Assembly (NCBI RefSeq): GCF_024220585.1 | Contig: NZ_JAMXKF010000012.1 | Span: 428 to 64,427 of the forward strand | DNA length: 64,000 bases | Source: Dyadobacter diqingensis | GTDB taxonomy: Bacteria; Bacteroidota; Bacteroidia; Cytophagales; Spirosomataceae | Reading direction: 5' to 3' | Translations under genes and position numbers: made by a program | In this document: piece after piece, positions 26,490-36,900 of the stretch | How the letters are laid out: each line of letters begins with the position of its first letter | How positions within the stretch are numbered: position 1 is the stretch's first letter | The notes under the pieces: model-generated | The model's input: only the letters and a program-made list of their open reading frames with translations | The model's database searches: none | Told to the model about the DNA's origin: nothing

Positions 26490-27050
26490 TCAGCGTAAAA
26501 AAACGACCAGTTCCCTGCGTAATATTGCCATAGCGCGGGAAATCTGAGCTTCGACGGTTTTGATAGAAGTGCCCAATTCCTCAGCCACTCTACTATAAGT
26601 CAGTCCCTTTTCACGATTTAAAAAATAAGCTTCCTGTGTTCTGGGAGGCATTTTTGAAAGCGCAACATGATAGGCTTCAAGTAGCTCAGCCTGATCCAAA
26701 TTCTCTGCCAGATTATTGTCAGCAACTTCATAATCCGACATCTGATCATTGAGAATGAGATGTAATTGTTTTTTCTTACCCAAAGCACGGATCGCATGAT
26801 TTCGGGCACTCACGATAAGATACCCAGTGAAATTTTCAATCTCGTTCGCCTTGATCTGTTCGCGGTTTTCCCAAAGTTTAACATACACTTCCTGAATCCA
26901 GTCTTTGATCTGCTCAGCATCTTTGGAGTAACGCATCAGCACACGAACCAGGGTACTGTAATAATGATCAAATAATATTTCGAACGCTTCCCCACTGCCT
27001 TCTGAAAGAAGCATTAACAGTTCTTGGTCGGAAAGTATTGGTTTTTTCAT
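26490..27050 (-). CDS. ECF-type RNA polymerase sigma factor (FecI-like)
   Basis: The 186-aa protein has sigma region 2 (about 20-90: FEILFDHYYSTLVRVLMRYS, DWIQEVYVKLWENRE) and region 4 (about 130-183: PPRTQEAYFLNREKGLTYSR, then GTSIKTVEAQISRAM). It has no region 1 or 3, as expected for an ECF factor. In Bacteroidota such sigma factors usually sit next to a FecR-like anti-sigma gene. Here the only FecR is about 10 kb upstream on the same strand, at the far side of the SusC/SusD/amine-oxidase genes. A terminator separates the two transcripts, so it is probably transcribed on its own. Confidence 0.95.
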   Translation of the reverse strand: MKKPILSDQELLMLLSEGSGEAFEILFDHYYSTLVRVLMRYSKDAEQIKDWIQEVYVKLWENREQIKANEIENFTGYLIVSARNHAIRALGKKKQLHLILNDQMSDYEVADNNLAENLDQAELLEAYHVALSKMPPRTQEAYFLNREKGLTYSRVAEELGTSIKTVEAQISRAMAILRRELVVFLR

Positions 27051-27219
27051 ATTTTTTACCGGCGTAATAAAAGAATATTCAAAATATTATTCGGCATTAT
27101 TGACACGTATAAATATAATCAATAGATATAAAGAAACTAAACAATAGTTTTATTTTATTTTCCATCAACTATGCAGATTATTAGCATTATACAATTTAAA
27201 ATTTCCGAATTAATAGCAA

Positions 27220-27254
27220 CAAAAAAGAAGAGACGAAACGCCTCCCCTTTTTGC
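27220..27254 (-). terminator. Terminator after the amine oxidase genes
   Basis: On the minus strand AAAAAGGGGAGGCG, a TTT loop and CGTCTCTTCTTTTTT form an imperfect stem ending in a T-run, about 30 bp after the second amine oxidase stop. It separates the SusC/D-oxidase transcript from the sigma gene. Confidence 0.75.
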
Positions 27255-27285
27255 TGCTAAATCCGGAAAAGTATGTGAACCTAAC

Positions 27286-29397
27286 TTAATTTTTATTCCT
27301 CGCCGTTGCCGCCGGAGTGACGCAAACCGGTATAGAGCTATTCATGGCAAGCTCCGTGGATTTGGCAGCTTTGGTTTTTATCGCCACTTTTTCTTCTTTC
27401 AAATCCGGCATTTTAACGGTCGGGTTCTGGTTGAAAAAACCGTAAGGCATCAGTGAGAACTTGATATAATGCGGTGCCATGATCGGCCATTCCTCAGGAC
27501 GAACAATATGCGTTACACCGGCAACATACCAGACCACCAAGTCTTTGTTGACGATATCCCGGTTTTTGTCGGTCCAGGTTGGCAACCCGGCATTTTTGAT
27601 ATTACTGGCCGGATAATCGCCTGCCGGATAGATTTCCTTTTCATTCAAAGGTGTTACCCAAACATGATTTTTAAGAAATCCGGCCCTGCTCATCAAAGAG
27701 GCTTTTTCGTTTACTAGCGGTTTTATGCCCGCACTTGGCATCAGCATATAAGACGAATGGTGGCCATAGACATCGGTTTTATCATGATTCATAAATTTCC
27801 AATGCCGGGCACTTCCTGCATTGATGGATCGCTGTGCCTCTTTTTCCGTTTTAAAATCAACCATTTGCGTTACCATGGCATTATTGTAGGGATTAGAAGC
27901 ACCAGACGGAAGCGCGATTGTATTCATTTCTCCCGCCGTGTTATTGGTTCCATCCACATCCATATCCATGCGAAATACAAAGAAATGCTGATGATTTACC
28001 GCTTCCACGTGCTCCTTAACGAGCGTCCCAAAATAACTTCCCTGAAAGGCTTCATCCTTAGAACCGGCCAGATCCGTCGTTCTGTGTACCCCACGAATAT
28101 GCACGATCCCGTTTAGTTCTGTAACGACATCAATGGTTCCATCCTGCTTAAAGACCCATTTGAAAGCATAATCATAATTACCGATTGTCGTAAAATACTT
28201 AACTGCAAGGTTTGTAGCAGCAACACTTTTTTCATTGTGCCTCCACAACGGACCGTCACTTTCCTCATACACTGCTGCCGCGCGTTCAAAAGGCACCACT
28301 TTTCCGGTATCGTTCTGCACGACTGTGGAAAGGAAAGTCGAATTGGCCGGGGCGTCAGAACCCGGAATCATCGGACGTGCTTTGCTTTGCCCCAATCGAT
28401 AAACTCCCACATCAAAAAAGTTATTAGAAGCCGTTTTCAAATCCGGAGAACCATAATTTACAACCATTTCAGGCATAGAACCACGGTACATCACAGATCT
28501 CCATTTCCCCTTATCCAGATAAGAAGCCTGATAAATAATCAAACCTTCCCGCGCGCTGATTCCATATCGAAATTTCCAGTTATTCCAGGTCACTTCATGT
28601 CCCTTAATCGAATAAGTTACGCCTTGCGGCTGTTCAATTTTGATCTGCTTTGTGGGTTCAATCGTTGCCACCGCAGAATCTTCCTTGAAATAATTGATAT
28701 TGATGGGTTCATCAAAACCTTTGCCATCATCGACGATTTTAAGCACCTTCCGTTCTGTCAGATCTACGTATGCCGCAAGTCCTCCGATACCAAGACTACG
28801 GTATTTTTTATTTTTATAAGTCGCGGAAACAATTTCCTCCCGATTGCCCTTCGGCCCGATCCCCATATCACCAGCCGTATTACTTCGGTAGGTAACAGAG
28901 TCCAGTGGAATACCTCTTTTTTGCAACGCGGCAACCCATTCCTTATTGGCCGGCATAATTTGACTTAGCGCAATTGAATCCGCTTTAAAACCCAGAAGAC
29001 CAACCGGCTGCATCCCTTTCATGGTGTCAATTTTCAGAATTGATTTGCCATTAAGATCGATTTTGATCTCTAACAATAAGTTTTTGGGAAAATCATAAAC
29101 ACTCGCCAAAGCTTCGCGACGGAACCCTTTTCCTGTCTGGTAAGCCAGAACCTCCGCTTTAGGCGGTTCAATCAAATTGATAAAAGAAAAATACCGATCC
29201 TTACCAAACATCTTCTTTTGAACCAGAATCTCTTTTACCAGTTTTATTTCGATGGAATCCAAAGGATCAAGCGGATGAGCGTATCTTGGATCAGAAGTAA
29301 AATTCTCTCCGGAAGCCTCGGACTTTTCACACTGCGTAAAAAAAACCGTAATCGACACAAGTGTCAGTACTGCGGCAAAAAGGCGTAATTTATTCAT
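27286..29397 (-). CDS. Copper-containing primary amine oxidase, lipoprotein (distal copy)
   Basis: The 703-aa protein aligns motif by motif with E. coli TynA. The tyrosine that becomes the topaquinone cofactor is Y408 in TIGNYDYAFKW, copper ligands are H469 and H471 (NHQHFFV) and H630 (VTHIVRPEEWPIM), and the catalytic base is D329 (NNFFDVGVY). The residue two before it is F327, where E. coli has the gate tyrosine. An N-terminal signal ends in TQC (C23), a lipoprotein cleavage site. Small N2/N3-like domains precede the catalytic sandwich. It oxidises primary amines to aldehydes, releasing ammonia and hydrogen peroxide, probably at the cell surface or in the periplasm. It lies 20 bp behind its paralogue. 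Confidence 0.94.
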   Translation of the reverse strand: MNKLRLFAAVLTLVSITVFFTQCEKSEASGENFTSDPRYAHPLDPLDSIEIKLVKEILVQKKMFGKDRYFSFINLIEPPKAEVLAYQTGKGFRREALASVYDFPKNLLLEIKIDLNGKSILKIDTMKGMQPVGLLGFKADSIALSQIMPANKEWVAALQKRGIPLDSVTYRSNTAGDMGIGPKGNREEIVSATYKNKKYRSLGIGGLAAYVDLTERKVLKIVDDGKGFDEPININYFKEDSAVATIEPTKQIKIEQPQGVTYSIKGHEVTWNNWKFRYGISAREGLIIYQASYLDKGKWRSVMYRGSMPEMVVNYGSPDLKTASNNFFDVGVYRLGQSKARPMIPGSDAPANSTFLSTVVQNDTGKVVPFERAAAVYEESDGPLWRHNEKSVAATNLAVKYFTTIGNYDYAFKWVFKQDGTIDVVTELNGIVHIRGVHRTTDLAGSKDEAFQGSYFGTLVKEHVEAVNHQHFFVFRMDMDVDGTNNTAGEMNTIALPSGASNPYNNAMVTQMVDFKTEKEAQRSINAGSARHWKFMNHDKTDVYGHHSSYMLMPSAGIKPLVNEKASLMSRAGFLKNHVWVTPLNEKEIYPAGDYPASNIKNAGLPTWTDKNRDIVNKDLVVWYVAGVTHIVRPEEWPIMAPHYIKFSLMPYGFFNQNPTVKMPDLKEEKVAIKTKAAKSTELAMNSSIPVCVTPAATARNKN

Positions 29398-29417
29398 AGG
29401 AGTATAGGAGTGATGAT

Positions 29418-31529
29418 TTAATTAGATGTTTTCCCGGGTGTAATGCATACCGGTATTTTGTTGAGCGCCACAGCCGTTTCAAGGCTAATACCCTTACTGA
29501 ATGCGACAGGCTCAGCTTTCAGCGGCGGCATTTTAACCGTCGGATTTTGAGAGAAAAATCCATTGGGCATCAACGAAAATCTTACGAAATGTGGTGTCAT
29601 AATCGGCCATTCTTCGGGTCTGACAATGTGCGTGATACCCGTTACGTACCATAGCACCACATCATTGTTACCAATATCCCTGTTTTTTGCAGTCCAGGAT
29701 GGCAAGCCAGCTTTCACCAAATTACTGGCCGGATAATCCCCGGCGGGGTAAATTTCCTTTTCGTCGAGTTGTGTGATCCAGACATGATTTTTGAGGAAAC
29801 CTGCCCGGTTTAACAATGAAGATCCTTCGTTGACAAATGGTTTTACACCCGCTCCCGGCATCAGCATGTAGGAAGAATGATGCCCCCATTTATCCATGAC
29901 TCCGCCATTCATAACCATCCAGTTTCTGTTGCTTGCAACATTGGCGGAGCGCTGTGCTTCCATTTCTTTTCCAAAGTGGGTCATTTTGGTCACCATTGTA
30001 TTTTTATACGGATTGTGCGGTCCGTCCGGCACGGCCATGGTATTCATTTCGGCTACCGAGTTCGTCGTTCCGTCCACATCCATATCTAAGCGGTACACAA
30101 AAAAATGCTGATGATTGACCGCCTCGGTATGATCGTTTACCAAAGTGCCGTAATAACTTCCTTCAAAATTATCGTCCCCCTCTCCCATACCTACCGCATC
30201 GCTGGTACGGTTAACGCCGTGTATATGCACAATCCCGTTAAGTTCGTTGATGATCTCAATTACACCATCTTCTTTAAAAACCCACTTGAAAGCATAATCG
30301 TAGTTTCCGATGGTAGTAAAATATTTGATGGCCAGGTTTGTGGATGGAACCCCTTTGGTATCATGTCTCCATAACGGCCCACTGAATTCTTCATAAACAG
30401 CTGCTGCGCGTTCAAAAGGGATTACTTTCCCGGTATCATCATGCATCACTGTTGATAGATAATGAGCATTTGTCGGAGCGTCTGCGCCTGGTGTCATTGG
30501 CCTGGCCTTGGTTTGAGCCAAACGATATACACCCACATCGAAATAGTTATTGGAGGCCATCATAACATCAGGCGAGCCATAATTCACGACCATTTCAGGC
30601 ATCGATCCGCGATACATGATCGGCCGCCATTTGCCTTTGTCGTTGTAGGACACCTGATAAATGATAAGTCCCTCGCGACCGCTGATACCATACCGAAACT
30701 TCCAGTTGTTCCAGGTTATTTCATGGCCTTTGATTTTGTAATTAACACCGGCAGGCTGCTCCGTCTGAACCGGATTTAGCTTTTCAATGGTTGCAACAGC
30801 CGAATCCTGTTTAAAATAATTGATGTTCAACGGGCCCGTAAAATTTTTACCCTGATCCAGAATTTTAAGTATCTTCTTATCAGTCAGATCAACATAAGCG
30901 TACAACCCGCGCACACCCAGATTATTCATCTTTTTGTTCTTGTAGATCGCTGTCACAATCAGCTCACGATGACCTTTACTGGCAAGGCCCATATCAGCCG
31001 CGGGATTTCCCCAGTAAGTGACAGAATCAATGACGACACCCCGGTCTTTGAGCGCAGCGACCCATTCCGTACTTCCTTTCAAAACCTTGCTCAGCGTAAC
31101 CGAGTCCGACTCCATGGTAAACAAACCCACTGGCTGCATGTTTTCCATCGTATCCACAGCAATAATCTGCTTCGTTTTCAGATCCAGTCTTATTTCTGTC
31201 AGCACATTTTTTTCAGGATTGTAAACGCTGGCAAGCGCCTCCCTTCTGAACGGCTGTCCCGGTTGATAAGCCAATATTTCGGCTTTTGGCGGTTCCTGCA
31301 ATTTTATAAAAGAGAACAGATGCCCCTTAGTAAAAATCTTCTTTTCTTTAAGAACCTCTTTCACCAGTTTAATCTCCGAGGAATCCAGTTCATCCAGCGG
31401 ATGGGTGTAAACCGGATCGAAAATTTCCGCCTTTACCACCGGCGCCTGCGGAGCTTGCCGACAGCTATATAATAAAACCGATAACAGTGCTGTCCTGAGG
31501 GCGAGCATAAACATTCCAGGTTTCGACAT
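29418..31529 (-). CDS. Copper-containing primary amine oxidase, lipoprotein (proximal copy)
   Basis: A close paralogue of the following gene, 703 aa from ATG 31529 (MSKPGMFMLALRT); ATG 31550 is also possible. The lipoprotein cysteine is C23 (LLYSCRQ). The cofactor tyrosine is Y410 in TIGNYDYAFKW, copper ligands lie in NHQHFFVYRLDMDVDG and ITHIVRPEEWPIM, and the catalytic aspartate in NNYFDVGVYRLAQ. Here the gate position is tyrosine, as in E. coli TynA, while the paralogue has phenylalanine, so the two may differ in substrate. It starts about 38 bp after the SusD stop, within the SusC/SusD operon. Its role is likely oxidation of amines captured by, or generated near, that uptake system. Confidence 0.94.
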   Translation of the reverse strand: MSKPGMFMLALRTALLSVLLYSCRQAPQAPVVKAEIFDPVYTHPLDELDSSEIKLVKEVLKEKKIFTKGHLFSFIKLQEPPKAEILAYQPGQPFRREALASVYNPEKNVLTEIRLDLKTKQIIAVDTMENMQPVGLFTMESDSVTLSKVLKGSTEWVAALKDRGVVIDSVTYWGNPAADMGLASKGHRELIVTAIYKNKKMNNLGVRGLYAYVDLTDKKILKILDQGKNFTGPLNINYFKQDSAVATIEKLNPVQTEQPAGVNYKIKGHEITWNNWKFRYGISGREGLIIYQVSYNDKGKWRPIMYRGSMPEMVVNYGSPDVMMASNNYFDVGVYRLAQTKARPMTPGADAPTNAHYLSTVMHDDTGKVIPFERAAAVYEEFSGPLWRHDTKGVPSTNLAIKYFTTIGNYDYAFKWVFKEDGVIEIINELNGIVHIHGVNRTSDAVGMGEGDDNFEGSYYGTLVNDHTEAVNHQHFFVYRLDMDVDGTTNSVAEMNTMAVPDGPHNPYKNTMVTKMTHFGKEMEAQRSANVASNRNWMVMNGGVMDKWGHHSSYMLMPGAGVKPFVNEGSSLLNRAGFLKNHVWITQLDEKEIYPAGDYPASNLVKAGLPSWTAKNRDIGNNDVVLWYVTGITHIVRPEEWPIMTPHFVRFSLMPNGFFSQNPTVKMPPLKAEPVAFSKGISLETAVALNKIPVCITPGKTSN

Positions 31530-31567
31530 AGAAATAGAGTTAATTAACAATAAATGTTGTTTACAGA

Positions 31568-33034
31568 TTATTTATCCCACCAAACATGGGTCTCCAGAAC
31601 ATCCGGTCCCTGGCTTGCGATGGCGGCAGCGTAATTCTCTTTGTTCAGACTTATTTCCAGAAGTGGATAACCCCGGCGTCTTGGAATTGCTCGTCCATTG
31701 GCGGCATCCGGTGCTGGCAACAGGGCCGGAAAGTCCAGCCGTCTCCACTCAGCCCATGCCTCGAGTCCCTGCATGTAAAAGGCAAGCCATTTCTGATCCC
31801 CAATGGATTTTCGGTAGTTTGCAACGTTATAACCCACGGCAGGTTTGGCCAGGTAAGCGTCTATATTTGCATCAGACACCCCCCAATACTGCATGGATGC
31901 CGTGATGGCTGCCTTGTAAAGCGTAGAAGCGTCTCCGCTTATCCAACCTCTTGCCGCAGCTTCTGCCTGGACAAACAAGATCTCGGCATAAGACATGATC
32001 ACCATTTCCGCATCGGCCTTAAGAATCCGGAGACTAGGGAACGAGACATTTTTATTGTTGATACTTGCGGCCGTTGAAGCGGACACGCCATAAGGAATCC
32101 CTCTGTAATCGCCCCCATTTTCAGGGATTTTCGCATAAGCAGAAATGCGCGGATCACCCAGTTCCTTCAACCTGTCGATGAGCGTAGTAGCAACAGCCAG
32201 CGTTGGTGTCCCCACAAAATAGTAATGATACCAGGTGCTGTAATTAGGTTGCGCAGACTGATAGCTGAAAGCCGCGATGTGGTCATTGCTGGTAAATACA
32301 CCCGAAGAAATTGCTTGTTTAACGGTTCTGGCCGAAAGTTCAGGATTAACTTCTGACAAACGCATTCCGATCCGCAGCTTCAACGACTGGGCAAATAACT
32401 TCCAGCTCGCCATATCGCCGTCATAGATAATATCTCCTTCAATATTGCCCGCACTGACATCGATTTGCGCAGTGGCCTCATCCAGTTCTTTGATCAGATC
32501 TGCATAAATCACCGATTGTTTATCATAAACCGGCGTCGGGTGGTTAAGTCCGGACAATGCCTGGCTATAAGGGACATCACCCCAAACATCGGTAATCTGC
32601 TGAAACGTCCATGCTTTCATGATCCTTGCCACGGCAATCTGGTTCTGATTCGGGCCCGACTTGGATGCAGCAATAGCAGTACTTTGATCCGTATTCAAAC
32701 GGATTAATTCAATCAGATCTGCCAGTCCTCCCTGATAGATCGTATAAAAATCACTTTCGATGTCCACATATCTGTCTTCATCTGTATAAAGTGTTGAAGA
32801 CCACATCTGCATGATACGCATACCCCCAACATCTTTACCGGTTGTGGTACCCATCCCGAATATTTCCTTCATCAGGTTTTGCTGGGCACTGCTCAACAGA
32901 TAGGCCGTCGGAACCTGAACGGGATTATTGGGATCTTTGTTAATTTCTTCAAAATCGGATGTGCAGCTTCCAAAAGTCACCAGAAAAACGGTAAACCAAA
33001 CAACCCGGGGCATCATATTCTTAATTTTTTGCAT
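31568..33034 (-). CDS. SusD/RagB family outer-membrane lipoprotein
   Basis: The 488-aa protein has a lipoprotein signal with C24 (TFGSCTSDFEEINKDPNNP). The SusD-like fold is seen in TPR-like helices (QIAVARIMKAWTFQQITDVW, GDVPYSQAL) and C-terminal blocks (SYAEILFVQAEAAARGW, WLAFYMQGLEAWAEWRR). It belongs to the SusD-like subgroup found as surface lids on SusC channels for glycans, peptides and other ligands. It stands between susC and the amine oxidase genes in one minus-strand operon. Ligand unknown; an amine-bearing or peptide ligand is inferred from its neighbours only. Confidence 0.95.
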   Translation of the reverse strand: MQKIKNMMPRVVWFTVFLVTFGSCTSDFEEINKDPNNPVQVPTAYLLSSAQQNLMKEIFGMGTTTGKDVGGMRIMQMWSSTLYTDEDRYVDIESDFYTIYQGGLADLIELIRLNTDQSTAIAASKSGPNQNQIAVARIMKAWTFQQITDVWGDVPYSQALSGLNHPTPVYDKQSVIYADLIKELDEATAQIDVSAGNIEGDIIYDGDMASWKLFAQSLKLRIGMRLSEVNPELSARTVKQAISSGVFTSNDHIAAFSYQSAQPNYSTWYHYYFVGTPTLAVATTLIDRLKELGDPRISAYAKIPENGGDYRGIPYGVSASTAASINNKNVSFPSLRILKADAEMVIMSYAEILFVQAEAAARGWISGDASTLYKAAITASMQYWGVSDANIDAYLAKPAVGYNVANYRKSIGDQKWLAFYMQGLEAWAEWRRLDFPALLPAPDAANGRAIPRRRGYPLLEISLNKENYAAAIASQGPDVLETHVWWDK

Positions 33035-33137
33035 ATCTCATTTCGGTTAAGGATTAATGGGAATCACCAATTCTGTTTTATTAACCTCGTTCATCATGGG
33101 CCTGACAACACTTTGTTCTCCAGACCCCATTATTTTA

Positions 33138-36100
33138 TCAGAAGGAAACGTTCAGGTTAAATCCGAGCGAACGTGCGCTAGGTAACTGGGCCGACTCGAT
33201 CCCCTGAATATTGCCAGAGCCCAGCGTTGTTTCCGGGTCAAAAATGTCGGTATTCCGAAGCAGCACAGCCAGATTACGTCCTACAAATGACAAAGTCAGC
33301 TTTTGGATCGGTAGCTTGCCAAACAATCTTTTAGGAAATGTATACCCCAAACGCACCTCACGCAGTTTGATAAAAGAACCATCAAAAATATTAGCCTCGT
33401 TAACCATGTCCATGTCCTTCCAATAAGCCTGTGCGTCAATGTAAGTGTTGTTGGGCTCTCCACTTTCCAGTACCCCGTCTGCACGTACGCCACCACCCGC
33501 GTTAACGGGATCACGCTGCGGAACACCCTTATCATTCAGGCCAGCCGTTTTGGCAAGCAAACCTGCATATCCCCCGGTGGCGCTGGTGACCGAGTAAATT
33601 TTTCCTCCTTTCCGGAAATCAATCAGCGTACTGAACGACAGGTTTTTATATTGTAGCGCATTATTAAGACCTCCCGTAAAAGCCGGAAGCGTGTTTCCGA
33701 GCACCTTGCCGCTTTCCTTAATGTAGTAGCCATTTTCGTCAACCAGCCTCTGCCCCTTATCGTTTAACTTATATCCCATCCCCACCATTACACCGTAAGT
33801 TTCCCCCACTCTGGCATTGATGCTAAGATTTGAATAAGCATTGGCCAGCTGATAATTTTCCTGACCGTCGGCCAGAAACTCAACTTTGTTTTTATTACGT
33901 GCCCAGTTTAAGGTTACGTCCCATTTCAGGCCATTTGGCAGTTCAACAGGAGTACCGGTCAACGAGAGCTCGATTCCATGGTTGCTGATTTTCCCCGCAT
34001 TGACAATTGCAAAGCCATAACCTGTCGTACCCGATACCGGCAAATCAAGAATCTGATCCGTTGTGGCAACGCTATAATACGTAACATCAAGCCCCAGACG
34101 ATTTTTGAAGAATCGTAAATCACCTCCAAATTCATAGGAAGTTGTCCTTTCCGGTTTCAGGACGGCATTGTTTAACACATCGGGCACGGAAAATATCTGC
34201 TTGCTGCCAAAGGCTGTGCCTGGCATATAGGTAATTCCCAGACGATAAGGATCCGTATCATTTCCAACCCGCGCCCATCCTGCCCTGACCTTGCCAAAAG
34301 AAAGAAAATCGAGCGAGCGGATCAATTCTGAAAATACAAAACTGGATGATACCGCAGGATAGAGATAGGAGTTATTGTTGATCGGTAAAGTGGATGACCA
34401 GTCGTTGCGCAACGAAGCATCCAGGTAAACGATATCCCTGAAACCAATCGTCGTGCTTCCGTAAACGCTATTCACCGAACGTTTGCTTGAATAATCAAGA
34501 ATGTCGGGACGATCCACGGACGCCTGGAGGTTAAAGAAATTGGGAACATTCAAACCGCCATTGGTGCGTCCGTAATTCTGAAAATAGCTCTGGCGGCGTG
34601 CATTTGCTCCGGCGTTGATCGTCAGTGAAAAATCGTCGCCCAGTTTGGGATTATATTGCGCCAGAATTTCGTAGTTATTTTCTTTCACTTTCCGGTTATC
34701 CTCTACATACATACTCCCGTTGACGCTCCCTTCCGCAGTACGTTCCGAGATTCGCAGATCGTAAAAATCAGTACGCGCATAACCGGTAATGGTCAGATGC
34801 GAAATGGGTGCATAGGCCAGCGAAACATTACCGAATACCCGCTCACGTGTATCATCACTGTAATTCTCATACAATTCAAAATACGGGTTATTCCAGTAAA
34901 ACCCATTCAAATCTTCCGGTCCCGACAGGTTCCAGTTTCTCAATGAACCGTCTGGAGCGCGATAATTTTTCAGGGCTTTTAAATCAATTTGTCGTTCAAA
35001 CCAGGTATTGAATGAGGAAACCACGCTCATGGCACCCGTACCTACGTAGTCGCCTGCTACCGGGCGGCCGTGGACATAATTATTTACGTAATTGGCTTTG
35101 ATCGAAGCCGTCAGTTTGGACGACAATTTTGCGCTCGCATTCACACTAATTGTATTTCTTTTGAGACGACTGTTGGGCAGCGTACCATTCTGGCTCACGT
35201 TGGTATAGGACAACCGCATATCGGCCTTGTCGTTACCACCCATCAATGAAATGCTGTTGCTGAATGTTTTGCCCGTTTCATAAAAATCCTTCACATTATC
35301 GGGATGGGCAATCCAAGGTGTCGTTTTACCGAAACTCTCCCCCGGAAAAAAGCTCTCCCATTGCCTCACCTGCCGGCCATCCAGCTTAGGCCCCCAACTC
35401 TCATCTGCGGAAAAATTAACTACCGGTTCACCTTTATACGTATCAAAAGATTGCTTAAATCCCCCGCCGTAATCATTCTGATATTTGGGCAGCATATATA
35501 CCTTTTCAAAAGTGCTGCTTGAATTAAAACTTACACCGAGTCCTTTGACATTTTTACCACTTTTGGTTGTCACCAGAATAACCCCGTTTGATGCCCTGGA
35601 CCCGTACAACGCGGCAGCGCTCGGCCCTTTCAATATCGAGATAGATTCAATGTCATCAGGATTGATATCCTGAGCGGCATTTCCATAATCACGCCCTCCG
35701 TTCCCTTTCTGGGTGTCTACCGAGTTCGGACTCGAATTGTCCAAAGGGGTACCGTCAACAACAAACAGCGGCTGGTTATTACCTGAAACCGAATTTGCAC
35801 CTCTGATCACGACCCTTGATGAACCTCCGATATTGCCGGAAGCACCCGTAATCTGCACACCTGATACCTTCCCCTGTAAGGCGTTGACAAAATTCGTTTC
35901 GCGTGCCTGGTCCATTCCTTTGGTTTCGATATTCTGCACAGAATAACCAAGCGATTTCTCGGATCGCGCAATACCCAATGCTGTAACCACTACCTCCGAA
36001 AGTGCGTGTACATTCTCTGCCAGCTTCACGTCAATAACGGCCTGGCTTCCCACCGGAATTTCCTGCGTTACAAAGCCAATATACGAAAACACCAGCGTCC

Positions 36101-36689
36101 CCTCAGCAGCGGGAAGTTCAACCTTATAACCTCCGTCAGCAGCTGTGGCTGTCCCGATATTGGTCCCTTTCAAAAGCACATTCACGCCCGGAATTCCTTC
36201 TCCATTGATAACCTCGGTCACTCTCCCGGAAATGCTAACCATCTGAGCCGGTGTCTGGACAGGGAGCTTGCCGATGGTTTTAGAAATTAAACTGATAGGA
36301 ACTGCACGGAGAGATGCTTCATCTTTGTTGTTGTCTTTGTAAAGAATATAAAAATTATCACTCGACTTTTTGTACTGAATTTTAAGGTCTTTCAATATTT
36401 TATCCAGGCTGTTTTCAATAGCGATTTCCTTTTTTGTTGCATTCACGAGTCTGGCGTCAACCTGGACATCTTTAACGAGTTCTGTCGGGTAGGCGATGGA
36501 GACCTTGTATTTCACTTCCAGCTCTTTAAGATACTCTTTTAAGAGAACATGATTCGGCTGTCGCCCCTCCTTACCATCCCACGCCTTCCTGACACTGATA
36601 ACCGACGCTACCGTCTGCGCCCGGCCGGGTGCCTGCAGACATATGAGACCTAAAAGTGGATAAATTAAAATCTTCCGAGGTGTAGTCAT
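33138..36689 (-). CDS. SusC/RagA family TonB-dependent transporter with STN signalling domain
   Basis: I prefer ATG 36689 (MTTPRKILIYPLLGLICL), which gives a signal peptide; ATG 36755 would add 22 residues. An N-terminal STN (secretin/TonB short N-terminal) domain (about 50-120, with YKVSIAYPTELVKDVQVDAR) is followed by a CarboxypepD_reg-like domain (SGRVTEVINGEGIPGVNVLL), the plug (VQITGASGNIGGSSRVVIRG, IESISILKGPSAAALYGSRA) and the barrel, ending with aromatic NLNVSF. The STN domain is how such transporters signal to a FecR-type anti-sigma factor, and a FecR gene lies directly upstream. It imports an unknown ligand through the outer membrane with SusD. Confidence 0.96.
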   Translation of the reverse strand: MTTPRKILIYPLLGLICLQAPGRAQTVASVISVRKAWDGKEGRQPNHVLLKEYLKELEVKYKVSIAYPTELVKDVQVDARLVNATKKEIAIENSLDKILKDLKIQYKKSSDNFYILYKDNNKDEASLRAVPISLISKTIGKLPVQTPAQMVSISGRVTEVINGEGIPGVNVLLKGTNIGTATAADGGYKVELPAAEGTLVFSYIGFVTQEIPVGSQAVIDVKLAENVHALSEVVVTALGIARSEKSLGYSVQNIETKGMDQARETNFVNALQGKVSGVQITGASGNIGGSSRVVIRGANSVSGNNQPLFVVDGTPLDNSSPNSVDTQKGNGGRDYGNAAQDINPDDIESISILKGPSAAALYGSRASNGVILVTTKSGKNVKGLGVSFNSSSTFEKVYMLPKYQNDYGGGFKQSFDTYKGEPVVNFSADESWGPKLDGRQVRQWESFFPGESFGKTTPWIAHPDNVKDFYETGKTFSNSISLMGGNDKADMRLSYTNVSQNGTLPNSRLKRNTISVNASAKLSSKLTASIKANYVNNYVHGRPVAGDYVGTGAMSVVSSFNTWFERQIDLKALKNYRAPDGSLRNWNLSGPEDLNGFYWNNPYFELYENYSDDTRERVFGNVSLAYAPISHLTITGYARTDFYDLRISERTAEGSVNGSMYVEDNRKVKENNYEILAQYNPKLGDDFSLTINAGANARRQSYFQNYGRTNGGLNVPNFFNLQASVDRPDILDYSSKRSVNSVYGSTTIGFRDIVYLDASLRNDWSSTLPINNNSYLYPAVSSSFVFSELIRSLDFLSFGKVRAGWARVGNDTDPYRLGITYMPGTAFGSKQIFSVPDVLNNAVLKPERTTSYEFGGDLRFFKNRLGLDVTYYSVATTDQILDLPVSGTTGYGFAIVNAGKISNHGIELSLTGTPVELPNGLKWDVTLNWARNKNKVEFLADGQENYQLANAYSNLSINARVGETYGVMVGMGYKLNDKGQRLVDENGYYIKESGKVLGNTLPAFTGGLNNALQYKNLSFSTLIDFRKGGKIYSVTSATGGYAGLLAKTAGLNDKGVPQRDPVNAGGGVRADGVLESGEPNNTYIDAQAYWKDMDMVNEANIFDGSFIKLREVRLGYTFPKRLFGKLPIQKLTLSFVGRNLAVLLRNTDIFDPETTLGSGNIQGIESAQLPSARSLGFNLNVSF

Positions 36690-36900
36690 GAGGTGAATAG
36701 TTGAAAAATAAGGAATAGAGATTTTCACATACATAAGATTGATTTGCCCACACAAGCGGACAGTCCTTTTTCAGTATGAAACAGTTTATGTTTCAAAGAA
36801 AACATTATAGAAAAACGCGTACAGATAGGAATTCTGACAGTATGATTCCGTTTGCGGCCCGGATTCAGCACTCTCTCCCGAAGATTTTTTTCCGGCCTAA

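Noticed and set aside
28237..28968. A 243-codon plus-strand open frame
   Set aside because: Antisense to the amine oxidase gene; composition is typical of a shadow frame, and the oxidase motifs on the other strand are unmistakable.
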